A stretch of 60,273 nt of DNA, from NCBI GenBank assembly GCA_023409535.1, contig JAEYGZ010000030.1, positions 1-60,273 on the forward strand. The letters run 5' to 3'. The position numbers and the translations under genes are program-made. The notes under the pieces are model-generated. The model was not told the DNA's origin. It did not search any database and saw only the letters and a list, made by a program, of their open reading frames with translations. Source of the DNA: Bacillota bacterium (GTDB lineage: Bacteria; Bacillota; Clostridia; Lachnospirales; Lachnospiraceae). This document shows, piece after piece, positions 45,325 through 54,400 of the stretch; within the stretch, counting starts at the first letter, position 1, and each line of letters starts with the position of its first letter.

Positions 45325-46374
45325 ATGGCAGAACGAAACTATCATGATCAGGTAAATATCGATAATACCGAGAGGTTAAGGGCTTTACTGAATAAGCTGC
45401 CGAATTTCTGCAGATATTTCTTCCGCGGTATCGAACCTACCACCTCCTCCAGAACCCGGATTGCGTATGCCTATGACCTTGGAGTGTTCTTTGAGTTTTT
45501 GAAGCAAACCAATCCCTCGTTAAAGAATATTGAAATTACGGAGATAAAGCTAGATATTCTCGATCAGATCAAGGCGATCGATATTGAAGAGTACCTGGAT
45601 TTTCTGACCTATTATAAATCCGACGATGTTGAAAGACTGAACACAGAGAAAGGAAAGAAGCGTAAGCTTGTCTCCCTTCGAAGCTTCTATAAATACTACT
45701 ATCAGAAGGAAATGATAACGACCAATCCGGCTTCTTTAATCAGTGTGCCCAAGCTTCATGAGAAGGAGATCGTCCGTCTGGAGATAGATGAGGTGGCCAA
45801 GCTGCTGGATGAGGTAGAAAGTGCCGGGAATATGACCAAGACACAGCAAAAATATCACGAGAAGACCAAGGTACGTGACCTTGCACTGATGACCCTGTTA
45901 CTCGGCACCGGAATTCGTGTATCCGAGTGTGTCGGACTCGATATTAATGATGTGGATTTTGATAACAACGGAATTAAGATCAGAAGAAAGGGCGGTTATG
46001 AGGTAGTCGTATACTTTGGTGAAGAGGTACAGGAAGCTCTTCTATCCTATCTTGAGGAGCGCAAGCAGATCGTTCCCTGTGAGGGCCATGCCAATGCCCT
46101 CTTCCTTTCCATGCAGCAAAAGCGCCTTAATGTCCGTTCGGTCGAGAACCTGGTGAAGAAGTACGCTTCCACCGTCACCAAGCTTAAGAAGATTACTCCT
46201 CATAAGCTTCGCAGTACCTATGGTACCAGCCTCTACCGTGAGACCGGAGATATCTATCTGGTTGCGGATGTTCTGGGCCATAAGGACGTAAACACTACAA
46301 AAAAGCACTACGCAGCGATTGAGGACAGCCGCCGCCGCAGTGCTGCTAATGTTGTGAGGTTGAGGGAGAAATAA
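45325..46374 (+). CDS. tyrosine recombinase, XerS/XerC-like
   Basis: A 349-residue integrase with an N-terminal SAM-like core-binding domain and a C-terminal catalytic domain. The catalytic set is complete: R198 (TGIRVSE), K222 (RRKGG), H293 and R296 (HKLR), H319 (LGHKD) and nucleophile Y329 (KHYAAI). Length and layout resemble the single-protein XerS chromosome-dimer resolvases and lone Xer-type recombinases of Clostridia more than phage integrases. The start at 45325 follows GGAGGT four bases before it. No excisionase or obvious attachment site was found beside it. Confidence 0.88.
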   Translation: MAERNYHDQVNIDNTERLRALLNKLPNFCRYFFRGIEPTTSSRTRIAYAYDLGVFFEFLKQTNPSLKNIEITEIKLDILDQIKAIDIEEYLDFLTYYKSDDVERLNTEKGKKRKLVSLRSFYKYYYQKEMITTNPASLISVPKLHEKEIVRLEIDEVAKLLDEVESAGNMTKTQQKYHEKTKVRDLALMTLLLGTGIRVSECVGLDINDVDFDNNGIKIRRKGGYEVVVYFGEEVQEALLSYLEERKQIVPCEGHANALFLSMQQKRLNVRSVENLVKKYASTVTKLKKITPHKLRSTYGTSLYRETGDIYLVADVLGHKDVNTTKKHYAAIEDSRRRSAANVVRLREK

Positions 46375-46402
46375 AAAATCATTAATTAAGAATCATAAAT
46401 AG

Positions 46403-46762
46403 TTAAATATGGAAAGGTATCGAATAAGGATTGTAAGTCCGAAAGAAAATCCTGTTTAAACGCGTAAACTTAGATGCATCAGGAACCTTTTTAAAACCGC
46501 AGAAATCTCTTAGTTCTTTAGAAAACCGAAGAAATAGAATTAAAAGGATATCAGTAGGAATAGAGAAAACACGCTTTAGAAAGAGTGCCCATAGCATGGC
46601 TGAAAGTGGATATTTTCTAGGTCTTCCAGTAGAAGCATAGTAATGATTTCTGAAAGAAATCGAAATAAACTCATCGATATCAATGTTACTTTCCAATAAG
46701 GTAAGAAACTGATATTTATCATATTCAAATTTTTGTTGACAATCAGAAAAAATATCTGCCAA
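46403..46762 (-). pseudogene. 5' fragment of an IS1182/IS5-like transposase
   Basis: The 119-residue frame encodes only the N-terminal DUF772-like part of a DDE transposase (LESNIDIDEFISISFRNHYY, then STGRPRKYPLSAMLWALFLK and LRDFCGFKKVPDASKFTRLN). The catalytic part, normally another 300 or so residues, is absent and the frame ends in an unrelated tail at 46403. It is a dead insertion-sequence remnant marking the left side of the accessory region. Confidence 0.75.
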
Positions 46763-46789
46763 AGAAAGCTATTTGTATAGTATCATAAT

Positions 46790-46867
46790 ATATAACTCCT
46801 TTCTTAATATGTGGTGGATTTGTTTCTAGTCAATTCAATTTTACCACAAATCGGTCAGGAGTTATAT
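46790..46867. repeat. nested inverted repeat beside the transposase fragment
   Basis: Perfect 11-bp outer arms (46790-46800 and 46857-46867, ATATAACTCCT / AGGAGTTATAT) with inner 7-bp arms (46817-46823 and 46846-46852). It lies just upstream of the transposase start and may be an element end or regulatory structure. Confidence 0.45.
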
Positions 46868-46956
46868 TGTTTTGTAACAGAAAATAGCCTGTATTTATGC
46901 GGGTTCTGGCACTTCGCAAATACCTAATAATTTAATTATTGATAGAGGGGTAAATT

Positions 46957-47862
46957 ATGGCTAAAAAATTTTGTAATGTTAACATTATAATAATTGCTGT
47001 CATCATAGTTGTATTAACATTTTTTATATGGAATAAATATAATATAAAGAGTGCCAATACAAATCATTACACACAGCCAGCTTCTAGTGCTGAAACTTCG
47101 TTACAAAATCGTCAGGAACAGCCTGCTGCACAAGATAGTGAATCCGAGCTTCATCTGAATCAAAAATCGGTATATGATACAAATCAATATCAATCCTATA
47201 AGCAGTTCACTCATTTAATAGGCGCGTTTCCACCGGAAGCATTAGAATATAAAGGGGAGATTTCTATTGGTGATACAAATTATTACCAATACGGTAATGA
47301 AGATATAAATGTAGAAGTGATTAGTTTGGATTCCTATTATGAGAAAAACATGCGAGGACCGGTTGATTATATCGTTTCTTACCGAGATAGAACCTTTACA
47401 TTTCAAGAAAATATACCTCTTCATCCCGAAGATGTGGTCATTTATTATGTTGATATAAATAAAGATAATACAAAGGATGTTATTATAAAAGGTGAACCAT
47501 ATAGCGGCTCAAACGTAGCCTATTATTGGATGAGAGCTGTAAATCTTATATATATGGAAGAAATCGAGGTTTTTAAGACAACGGGCGACGTTCGACTTAC
47601 TACTGAACAATCAGATACATTAAATAAAATGCTTGAAAAAGATATAAAATTTCAGAGTATATTTCCTGATTATGAGTGGTTGGGTAACAGAGCCGATACT
47701 ATGGTGGATTACTTTGGAAATATATATTATGAGATTGGATTAGGTAAAGAGGTTTTTTATGATCTAGGACAGATTTTATTATTATTTGATTATAATAAAA
47801 TAACACGTAAATATGATTTGGTTGATTATGAATATATTCCCAGATATGTGTTTGTTGATTGA
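46957..47862 (+). CDS. membrane-anchored extracytoplasmic protein of unknown function
   Basis: A 301-residue protein with an N-terminal signal-anchor helix (VNIIIIAVIIVVLTFFIW), a disordered Gln/Ser-rich stalk (about residues 35-75) and a globular extracellular domain. The domain contains YYVDINKDNTKDVIIKGEPY, which resembles the Asp/Asn-rich calcium-binding loop of VCBS/FG-GAP-type repeats. GGGG precedes the ATG by seven bases. AT-rich base use differs from the housekeeping genes to its left. No family is assigned. Confidence 0.7.
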   Translation: MAKKFCNVNIIIIAVIIVVLTFFIWNKYNIKSANTNHYTQPASSAETSLQNRQEQPAAQDSESELHLNQKSVYDTNQYQSYKQFTHLIGAFPPEALEYKGEISIGDTNYYQYGNEDINVEVISLDSYYEKNMRGPVDYIVSYRDRTFTFQENIPLHPEDVVIYYVDINKDNTKDVIIKGEPYSGSNVAYYWMRAVNLIYMEEIEVFKTTGDVRLTTEQSDTLNKMLEKDIKFQSIFPDYEWLGNRADTMVDYFGNIYYEIGLGKEVFYDLGQILLLFDYNKITRKYDLVDYEYIPRYVFVD

Positions 47863-47893
47863 TAAAGGTCGAAAAAATATATGAACTTTATTT

Positions 47894-47917
47894 GAGAGTG
47901 TGAAGAAACTCTGTAAA
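47894..47917 (-). mobile_element. probable terminal inverted repeat of the IS256 remnant
   Basis: The sequence at this site, read on the minus strand, starts TTTACAGAGTTTC and ends CACTCTC, which resembles the terminal inverted repeats of IS256-family elements. It lies 17 bases beyond the transposase stop. The partner end was not found. Confidence 0.45.
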
Positions 47918-47933
47918 TAGCTTTCTTTGATAA

Positions 47934-48958
47934 TTAGATTAAGGATTTATGGACTGTTTCAACACATTTCATCCTTGCGAACACTATAACTAAAAGTAAA
48001 TGGTATGCCAAGAAAACCCCAAAAAATTTTACGAGCTTCTTGATGTACCATTTTATTATAAGCTTATAACGGTAACCTCCTTCATACATGACGGACAGCT
48101 CACCGTATACTTTACCCCAGTTCCTGAGCGGTATGGTCCATTTTTTAGTCGCCTCAAAAGTTGCCAGATAGAGAGCTTTCAGCAGTGCTGTGTCTATTGG
48201 AAATACACTTCTCTGACGATTCAGCTTACGGTATGTACTGTTAAGACTCTCAATGGCATTCGTAGTATATATGACCTTTCTGACCTCAGATGAAAACTTG
48301 AAGATTGGGCTGATGACATCCCAGTTTTTATGCCAGCTTTTCATGGCATTCGGATATCACTCATCCCATTTATCACACACCTCCTCTAAGCGTACCATTC
48401 CTGTCTCCTCACAGGCCGCATGATAGATTTTCTGTTGCAAACTCTTTCTTGTCCTTATCTGCCACGTACTTAAGAGTATTTCTAACCTGGTGAACGATAC
48501 AGTGCTGATATTCCGTATTTGGGTGGGCCACAGAAATGGATTCCTTTATACCGGAAAGCCCATCCGCACAAAGAAGCCGGATATCGTGAACACCGCGGTT
48601 CTTGAGCTCGTTAAGAACACTGAGCCAATATTTACTGCTTTCATTCGCTCCTACCTGGATAGATAATACTTCCTTTCCGCCTTCATCGTTTATCCCAAGG
48701 ACTATGTATGCTGCCATTTTCTTAATGATACTGTTATCCCGTACGGAGAAATGAACCGCATCAATAAAAACGATTGGATAAATGCTCGATAATGGACGTT
48801 TCTGCCACTGCTCGATATCAGGAAGAAGACGGTCAGTTATGTCGGATACCATGCCTTCACTAACCTCAAATCCATAGATATCCTCGATTGTGTCAGAGAT
48901 CTGCCTTTGGTCATTCCCTTGGCATACATGGATATAATCTTATCATCGATAGCCGAGA
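47934..48958 (-). pseudogene. IS256-family (mutator) transposase, decayed
   Basis: Fragments of one transposase are readable in different frames. The N-terminal part (IDDKIISMYAKGMT) starts at about 48958 with its first hundred residues missing. A one-base deletion near 48907 shifts to the frame with SEGMVSDITDRLLPD and FIDAVHFSVRD, the first catalytic Asp, then CADGLSGIKES, the second Asp region. Another shift near 48430 leads to IYHAACEETG and a TGA at 48357-48359 interrupts before YTTNAIESLN, which carries the glutamate region. At least two frameshifts, one stop and a 5' truncation make it inactive. Confidence 0.88.
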
Positions 48959-49004
48959 TTCAATGGTACACCGGCTATCTTCTAGTCTGTGTATTAGGTG
49001 ATCG

Positions 49005-49024
49005 GTTCAGCCTATCGGCTGAAC
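49005..49024. repeat. short perfect hairpin
   Basis: GTTCAGCC (49005-49012) and GGCTGAAC (49017-49024) with a 4-base loop, about 45 bases outside the broken end of the IS256 remnant. Possible element debris or terminator; no T-run follows. Confidence 0.4.
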
Positions 49025-49108
49025 TATAACACTGAACAAGTATTATTTTACTAAAAAACATTGACGCAAAAGTAAAATAATGGTATGTTTAATGTAGGTG
49101 GTGATTTA

Positions 49109-49519
49109 ATGAACATATTTAATAGCAAAAATATCTCTAAAGTTATTTGGTATAACAGAATAATTTGTTTTGGGTTAGGTTGTATAATGACAGTATTACT
49201 GATATTTGCCTTAAATTACATACCATCAAAAACAACTCATTATTTGTTTAATGCAGAGATTATTAGTTTTTCCGATGATATTTTGACAATTAAAGGCCTA
49301 CCAACTAATACTGAATTTACTAAAGGAACATATTTAATTAACATATCAGATGATTTGTTCCTTAAAGACTGGGTGACCGATAAAAATGTAGAATGGGGAG
49401 CAGTGATAGAATATAAATATATTACCGTAGAGTACACAGGGCAGGAAAAGTTACAAACTAATTCTTATCTCAAAAATGTTATTAACATTTTTGTTAATGT
49501 AGATAAGAGAATTCCTTAA
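49109..49519 (+). CDS. small membrane-anchored protein
   Basis: A 136-residue protein with one N-terminal membrane helix (IICFGLGCIMTVLLIFALNYI) and an extracytoplasmic domain of about 90 residues. The start at 49109 is preferred, with GGTGGTG upstream; an ATG eight codons earlier also lies in frame. It is followed after 13 bases by another small secreted protein, so the two probably form an operon. No family is recognised. Confidence 0.65.
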   Translation: MNIFNSKNISKVIWYNRIICFGLGCIMTVLLIFALNYIPSKTTHYLFNAEIISFSDDILTIKGLPTNTEFTKGTYLINISDDLFLKDWVTDKNVEWGAVIEYKYITVEYTGQEKLQTNSYLKNVINIFVNVDKRIP

Positions 49520-49532
49520 AGGAGGGATTAAC

Positions 49533-49889
49533 GTGAAATATATAAAGACTAAATATTTCATGTCACTTGTTATTGCAATTAGTATCTTTATACTAAATGC
49601 TGTTCCGATTCAAGCTAGTACAAAAGAGATATTAACTTATGTTGATTATGTAAATACACCATCTGGAGCAGTTGGAATTGGTGCTACTCTTACTGTACAA
49701 CAGAGTTATGGCGGATACATAATCGAAATTAAAAATCCTTTTTTGTCAAACTATTATGAGGAAATTGATCCACGTACAATAAGCTTAACGGACCCCACTG
49801 TTTGGGCTAGTGGTAGCTATGCAACTGTTACAGTTACTTATCTTTATGAAGGTAGCCAGGTACAAGAAACTTGTATATTTTATCCGTAA
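49533..49889 (+). CDS. small secreted protein
   Basis: A 118-residue protein that starts with GTG seven bases after AAAGGAGGG. It has a signal peptide (FMSLVIAISIFILNAVPIQAS with a cleavage-like AS-TK) and a mature part of about 88 residues rich in beta-strand residues, Ser, Thr and Tyr. It could be a secreted partner of the preceding membrane protein. No family is recognised. Confidence 0.65.
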   Translation: MKYIKTKYFMSLVIAISIFILNAVPIQASTKEILTYVDYVNTPSGAVGIGATLTVQQSYGGYIIEIKNPFLSNYYEEIDPRTISLTDPTVWASGSYATVTVTYLYEGSQVQETCIFYP

Positions 49890-49965
49890 TTTAATTTATT
49901 AATAACACTGCTCTCCATTCGCTAATGACAATCTATTAATATATGATAGCTTATAATTTTAAACC

Positions 49966-50022
49966 CCTGAATGGTCAAAAATATTCGAAGTCCTAACTTT
50001 GATAGCAATTCAGGTATTTTTT
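49966..50022 (+). terminator. terminator after the two small exported-protein genes
   Basis: CCTGAAT (49966-49972) pairs with ATTCAGG (50008-50014); a second inner pair TCAAA/TTTGA extends it, and TATTTTTT follows at 50015-50022. Confidence 0.6.
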
Positions 50023-50178
50023 ATATTAAATAATAAACGGCTATTCTTTATTAAAAATAATTAGTACATTCAATATTTCATTAGAAGAATTCGAAAAAAT
50101 ATAATAAAATTCATTATAACCCTTAAATTTCCCAACTCCTGAAAGTGCACGCTACATGGATGGCATGCCCTTAAGGAG

Positions 50179-50487
50179 CTAGAAGATACTTGTAATCAAC
50201 CAATATCTCCAATAACATATATGTTTAACTTTAAACGAATTGTATACTGGTAAGATTTTTTTGTTATTGCAATAAGGACAACTATCATCTCCAATCTCAC
50301 GGTCTCAAATACGTGTCAGATATTCTCCATGGCAAGCAGGACAATTCCATAGTGCTATATAGGTATTACTTTTTACGAACTCGGATGCTTTACGTCCGTT
50401 TTTTAATAACTATTCCTTAACCAACATATCATGAGTAAAACTATTTGATTCAGATTTACAATAGAAAATAGGATACTTCCTTCCCAT
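50179..50487 (-). pseudogene. decayed zinc-ribbon (treble-clef, DUF4379-like) protein gene
   Basis: On the minus strand a frame beginning MGRKYPIFYCKS at 50487 continues through two internal stops (after DMLVKE and after GEYLTRI) to a TAG at 50179. Between them it reads WNCPACHGEYLTRI and then IGDDSCPYCNNKKILP, YNSFKVKH. The two CxxC pairs with W before the first match the treble-clef zinc-ribbon repeat seen in DUF4379 proteins, where a tryptophan normally occurs at the position of the first stop. It is therefore a degenerate gene. Such zinc-ribbon proteins are often near phage or restriction genes. Confidence 0.65.
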
Positions 50488-50557
50488 AAGTAACTATTAA
50501 GATTTTATATCAGTTTTTTTGTGTTTACACAGACTTTGAAACGGTCTCATATAGCAT

Positions 50558-51367
50558 TCAAAATAAATATCTATCAACTATAGTCTTGCCACTTGATTCG
50601 CGCAAAATAGCTAGTGTAAAATCCTGTGCATCTGGTCTATTTTCTCGAACAATTTCTGCAACTTCATCTGAGTCCATTTTATTACTAATACAAATTGTAT
50701 GTTGAGCATCACATAGAATAATAAACTCATCAAAGGATTTCATAGTTTCTCTATAAGAATCATATTTTTTGATTACTTCATTTGCATATATCCTCTTCTT
50801 AACCAAAACATTAAATGTTCCACTGGATATTATTGTAGTACCTTTGTGATCATTAAAAGTATATTTTTTCGCTTTTGGTCCATGCATTTTTAAGGCATTC
50901 TGTTTGATTTCAGCTGCCGACTTTCCATGACCGTAGTTTTGTTTCGAAATTTTATAAAGCACACTGTCTTCCTCTGTAGTAAATTCGGTTATTTCAATAC
51001 CTATTGTTTTTGTGTTTGTGAGAATAAAATCTGGTCGTTCTTCTTTGGATATAGACATATTTTCAAATTCAGGATAATCCATCATAAAATGAAACAATAT
51101 GCCATACTCTATTCGTCGCTTAAGTTCTTCGCGATTATGTATAGCTTCATATTGTTCTGTCAGCTGTCTTCCAAGATATGAATAGCTTTCAAAATCTATA
51201 TTATGTGAATATATACAAAGCGACAATCGATCATATACATACTTTATAGGGAAATCACCGGTGATAGTACTTGCTGCTTTGGCTGCTGGGAAAGAAGTGA
51301 AGTCAAAGGAATGCTGCTTCAAAATTTCAAGAGCCAATTGGTCCAATATTTTTTTGTCATATTTCAT
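50558..51367 (-). CDS. hypothetical protein with a nuclease-like PD...E-x-T motif
   Basis: A 269-residue soluble protein without membrane segments. No family is recognised with confidence. A segment at about residues 111-130 (RPDFIL then IGIEITEF) has the spacing of a PD-(D/E)XK nuclease core, with P112-D113, E125 and T127 where lysine is usual. A predominantly helical N-terminus precedes it and a basic stretch follows. GGAGG precedes its ATG, and only 50 bases separate it from the stop of the NTPase gene upstream, so the two are probably co-transcribed. It could be the nuclease effector or accessory of that NTPase. Confidence 0.65.
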   Translation of the reverse strand: MKYDKKILDQLALEILKQHSFDFTSFPAAKAASTITGDFPIKYVYDRLSLCIYSHNIDFESYSYLGRQLTEQYEAIHNREELKRRIEYGILFHFMMDYPEFENMSISKEERPDFILTNTKTIGIEITEFTTEEDSVLYKISKQNYGHGKSAAEIKQNALKMHGPKAKKYTFNDHKGTTIISSGTFNVLVKKRIYANEVIKKYDSYRETMKSFDEFIILCDAQHTICISNKMDSDEVAEIVRENRPDAQDFTLAILRESSGKTIVDRYLF

Positions 51368-51417
51368 AACTATTCCTCCTATACATTCGATTAAAACAGA
51401 AGGTTTTATGATAACTA

Positions 51418-54400
51418 TTAGTCCAATATCTCAGGGTCTTTGCTTCGCGGCCTGTTTTTTATGATTATATATCTATCATTATTCCTATCATCATCACGGT
51501 ATTCGTAAATCCAGCCGTTCAACTTAAGTGCTTCCAGTATCGTAGTAACGCCTCCGCTCTTTTCATAATTCCTACGCCCGCCTCCTTTTGCAAATATTCC
51601 CTTTAAATCTGATAATTCCAATTCATCGAAGTGAGTTTTACAAGTATCTTCATCTAGTACGGGTATTGCCATTGTGAAGAGCGTGATCTTCTGGTCGTGA
51701 GATACCGCGTCTGCTTGAAGCAAAATTAATAGCAGGTTATTGTCTACCTTCATATTGTTGGAAATAATCTCCCCTACTCCCTCTGTCGCTAATGTAGCTA
51801 TCGACGTCTGTGCTTTCTCTCCGTATTGCAAATAGTATGCATAGAAATGTTGCTTGTCCTCTGCTTTTAAATTATGGATTATGATATATGCATTAACCAC
51901 ATCAGTATACCGCTTCCCTACAATAGAAATCTGCTCGTTAGTAAAAGCAAGCAACCCTATTTTTTGGTCATCATCAATATTCCATGTAATGATTTGCATA
52001 GCTTCATCAAGTCTGAACATTTCGGTTGTTTGTAATGCAAAATACTCATCAAGATTTCGTTGGATAAACGTATAAAGGTGTTTTCCATACTTTTCACGAA
52101 CAAATCCCAGACTATCTATATCCATTTGCAAGATTCCTTCGTTAATAAGTACTTTTAATTTATCATCAGCGATTTCATCAACTTCAAAATTGTCGAAGAT
52201 ATAACCCAAATCAATCAGTATTTTTCTGTATTTATCAGTGGAGATGCTGTTATTTATAGCCACTACATCAAATAGTGCCTCTGCCGTTTTCTTTCCGAAA
52301 ACATCAGCGGTGTGCGTAAAATCGACTTCAGACAATGCATTGTTTATATACTCGGTTAGGGTTGCATCAATCCTGTGCTTCAAGAAGTAGTTGATAAAAT
52401 TGCCTACCGAAAATACAACTATTTTTCGATTTACCATTACCGTCCAAAGGTTTGGATCTTTAACCTGTGTAATTTCAGTAATAACTGTAGAGAGCAGTTC
52501 GATGTAGCGTTTCTTTGCGTCATTCTCCACACTAGTGTTATTTAACAGGCTAATCGCAACGCTTTCATCATCAGATATATTGCCGTTACAATTAATGAGA
52601 GTGATTTCCGTGTAAGCCAATATATTTTCAGAAATGTAACTCGCCAATGGGGAGCTCGCATTGCTCTGTATCAGTGTGTAATTCTTATGGACAATGTCAG
52701 AATCACTTTCAATACCGTATTCTTTTCTGAGCATCAATGAGATGTTCTCAAAGGTAAGGGTATATAAACTATGCCGATACACTTCATCAAATAGGCCTTT
52801 ATCTGATATGTCATAGTCAATTGTGGTAAACGAAACGCCAATAAGTAAAAAACCGGATATCAGCCTATCTATGTCAGGTTGTTCAATGGCTAAATAATCT
52901 GGCCTATTGGAGATATATTCAGACAAACAATTGTCGATATTAACTGCAGTGATTACCTTCTCATTAGAAATGTAAAGTGTGTCTATTGAATACTGTCTAA
53001 TCTGAGCGTATGGCATGGTTTTGCCTCGCAATATAAGAGAAAAGAAACCTGACCATTGTTCATTTATTCTGGTGACGAATTGCCTATGAGCCTTGCCTGT
53101 ATCGTAGAATTTGGAGATAAAATCGAAGTTTCTCGTCTCCCTAACTTGCGATATGAGTGTTTTTAGATATGTGGTGTATTTCAATGTGGTATCGTCAAGA
53201 AGTAGGCATTCGAATACGTCGAAATTCAAAGTCTCCTCTTGTTCAAACTCCACAGTTCTAAGGACCGGTGATTCAATGATCTTTTTTGGTTCTTTGAGTG
53301 TATAAGTATACGCAGCGCCTCGTCTGTCAGTTACGCGCCGTAAGAATGTCTTGTCATTTGCGCTTAAGCTATCTTCATAGAAATAGGTCATATAATCGGT
53401 ATATGTTTCATCAACGTAACCTCTAAAAATCAAGAATTTGAGAAGATCAAAATAATCACTTCCCTTAATCTCTTTGAAATCATTAACCTTGCCGATTTCA
53501 TTAGTATGACTGACGGAAAAAATACCGTCTATATTTTCTCTGGTTATAAGGTCTTTCAGCGATTTTGTTTGCATCAGAGCAATATCATGCTCAATTTCAG
53601 CCAGTTTGAATTCGAATTTTGGCAAATTATCGTCCGAATTATCATGAACAGCTTGTTTCCTTCTAGAAAGCTCTGTATCATACTGTTCCTTCTTCTTCTG
53701 TGACTCTTCTGTCAGTACGTTGTTATTATAAGGTCTTCTGGCCAACCGATTATTCTTTGCAGTGTAGGCATCTTCTAATTCTTGTTGAGAAGTCAAGGTT
53801 TCTTTTTTTGCCAATTCAATTCTGTCAATCAAATCCTGTCTACTATCTTTTACTGCTATTAAAGCTTCCTCAACTAAGCGTGGTTTTTGTTCAAACAATG
53901 TGAAAACAAAACCTCTGGCAAGTTGTAGGTCGCTGAAATCGCGAGGAAACAGGTTTTTATAGGTAATCATCGCCATCATTTTATTCCAGTCCAAATCTGT
54001 AGTATTCAGGCGGTGAATATACACTACGAACTCATTGTAAATATTTTTGAGGATTCGCATATCATCAACGTATAACGACAGACTCTGTAAAAAACCCTGG
54101 TCGAACTTATCAAGCAGTTTCCCCTCTTTCAAGTGTTTCAAGAACTGCTCGTACGAGTTGGAACTATCCACAACAGGTATTATTGGGATAATGTAATCGA
54201 AGAATTTTGTTCTGTCTTTTGAAACAAAAATATCATCTTTGAGTAAGTAAAAAAATCTTAGTGGTTTATATGGGTTCTTTAATTTATTATGCCTTTGTGG
54301 TTGCGTTTTCGTATTAGGCTTTTTTATAAGCAGAACCACTTTATTAAGAGCCCATTTTAATGGTTTCATTCCAAGAACGCTTAATAACTTACGGGTAAAA

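Noticed and set aside
45325..46374. Phage or ICE integrase marking an integrated element to its right
   Set aside because: No attachment-site duplication or phage/ICE genes adjoin it, and its layout is closer to Xer-type lone recombinases.
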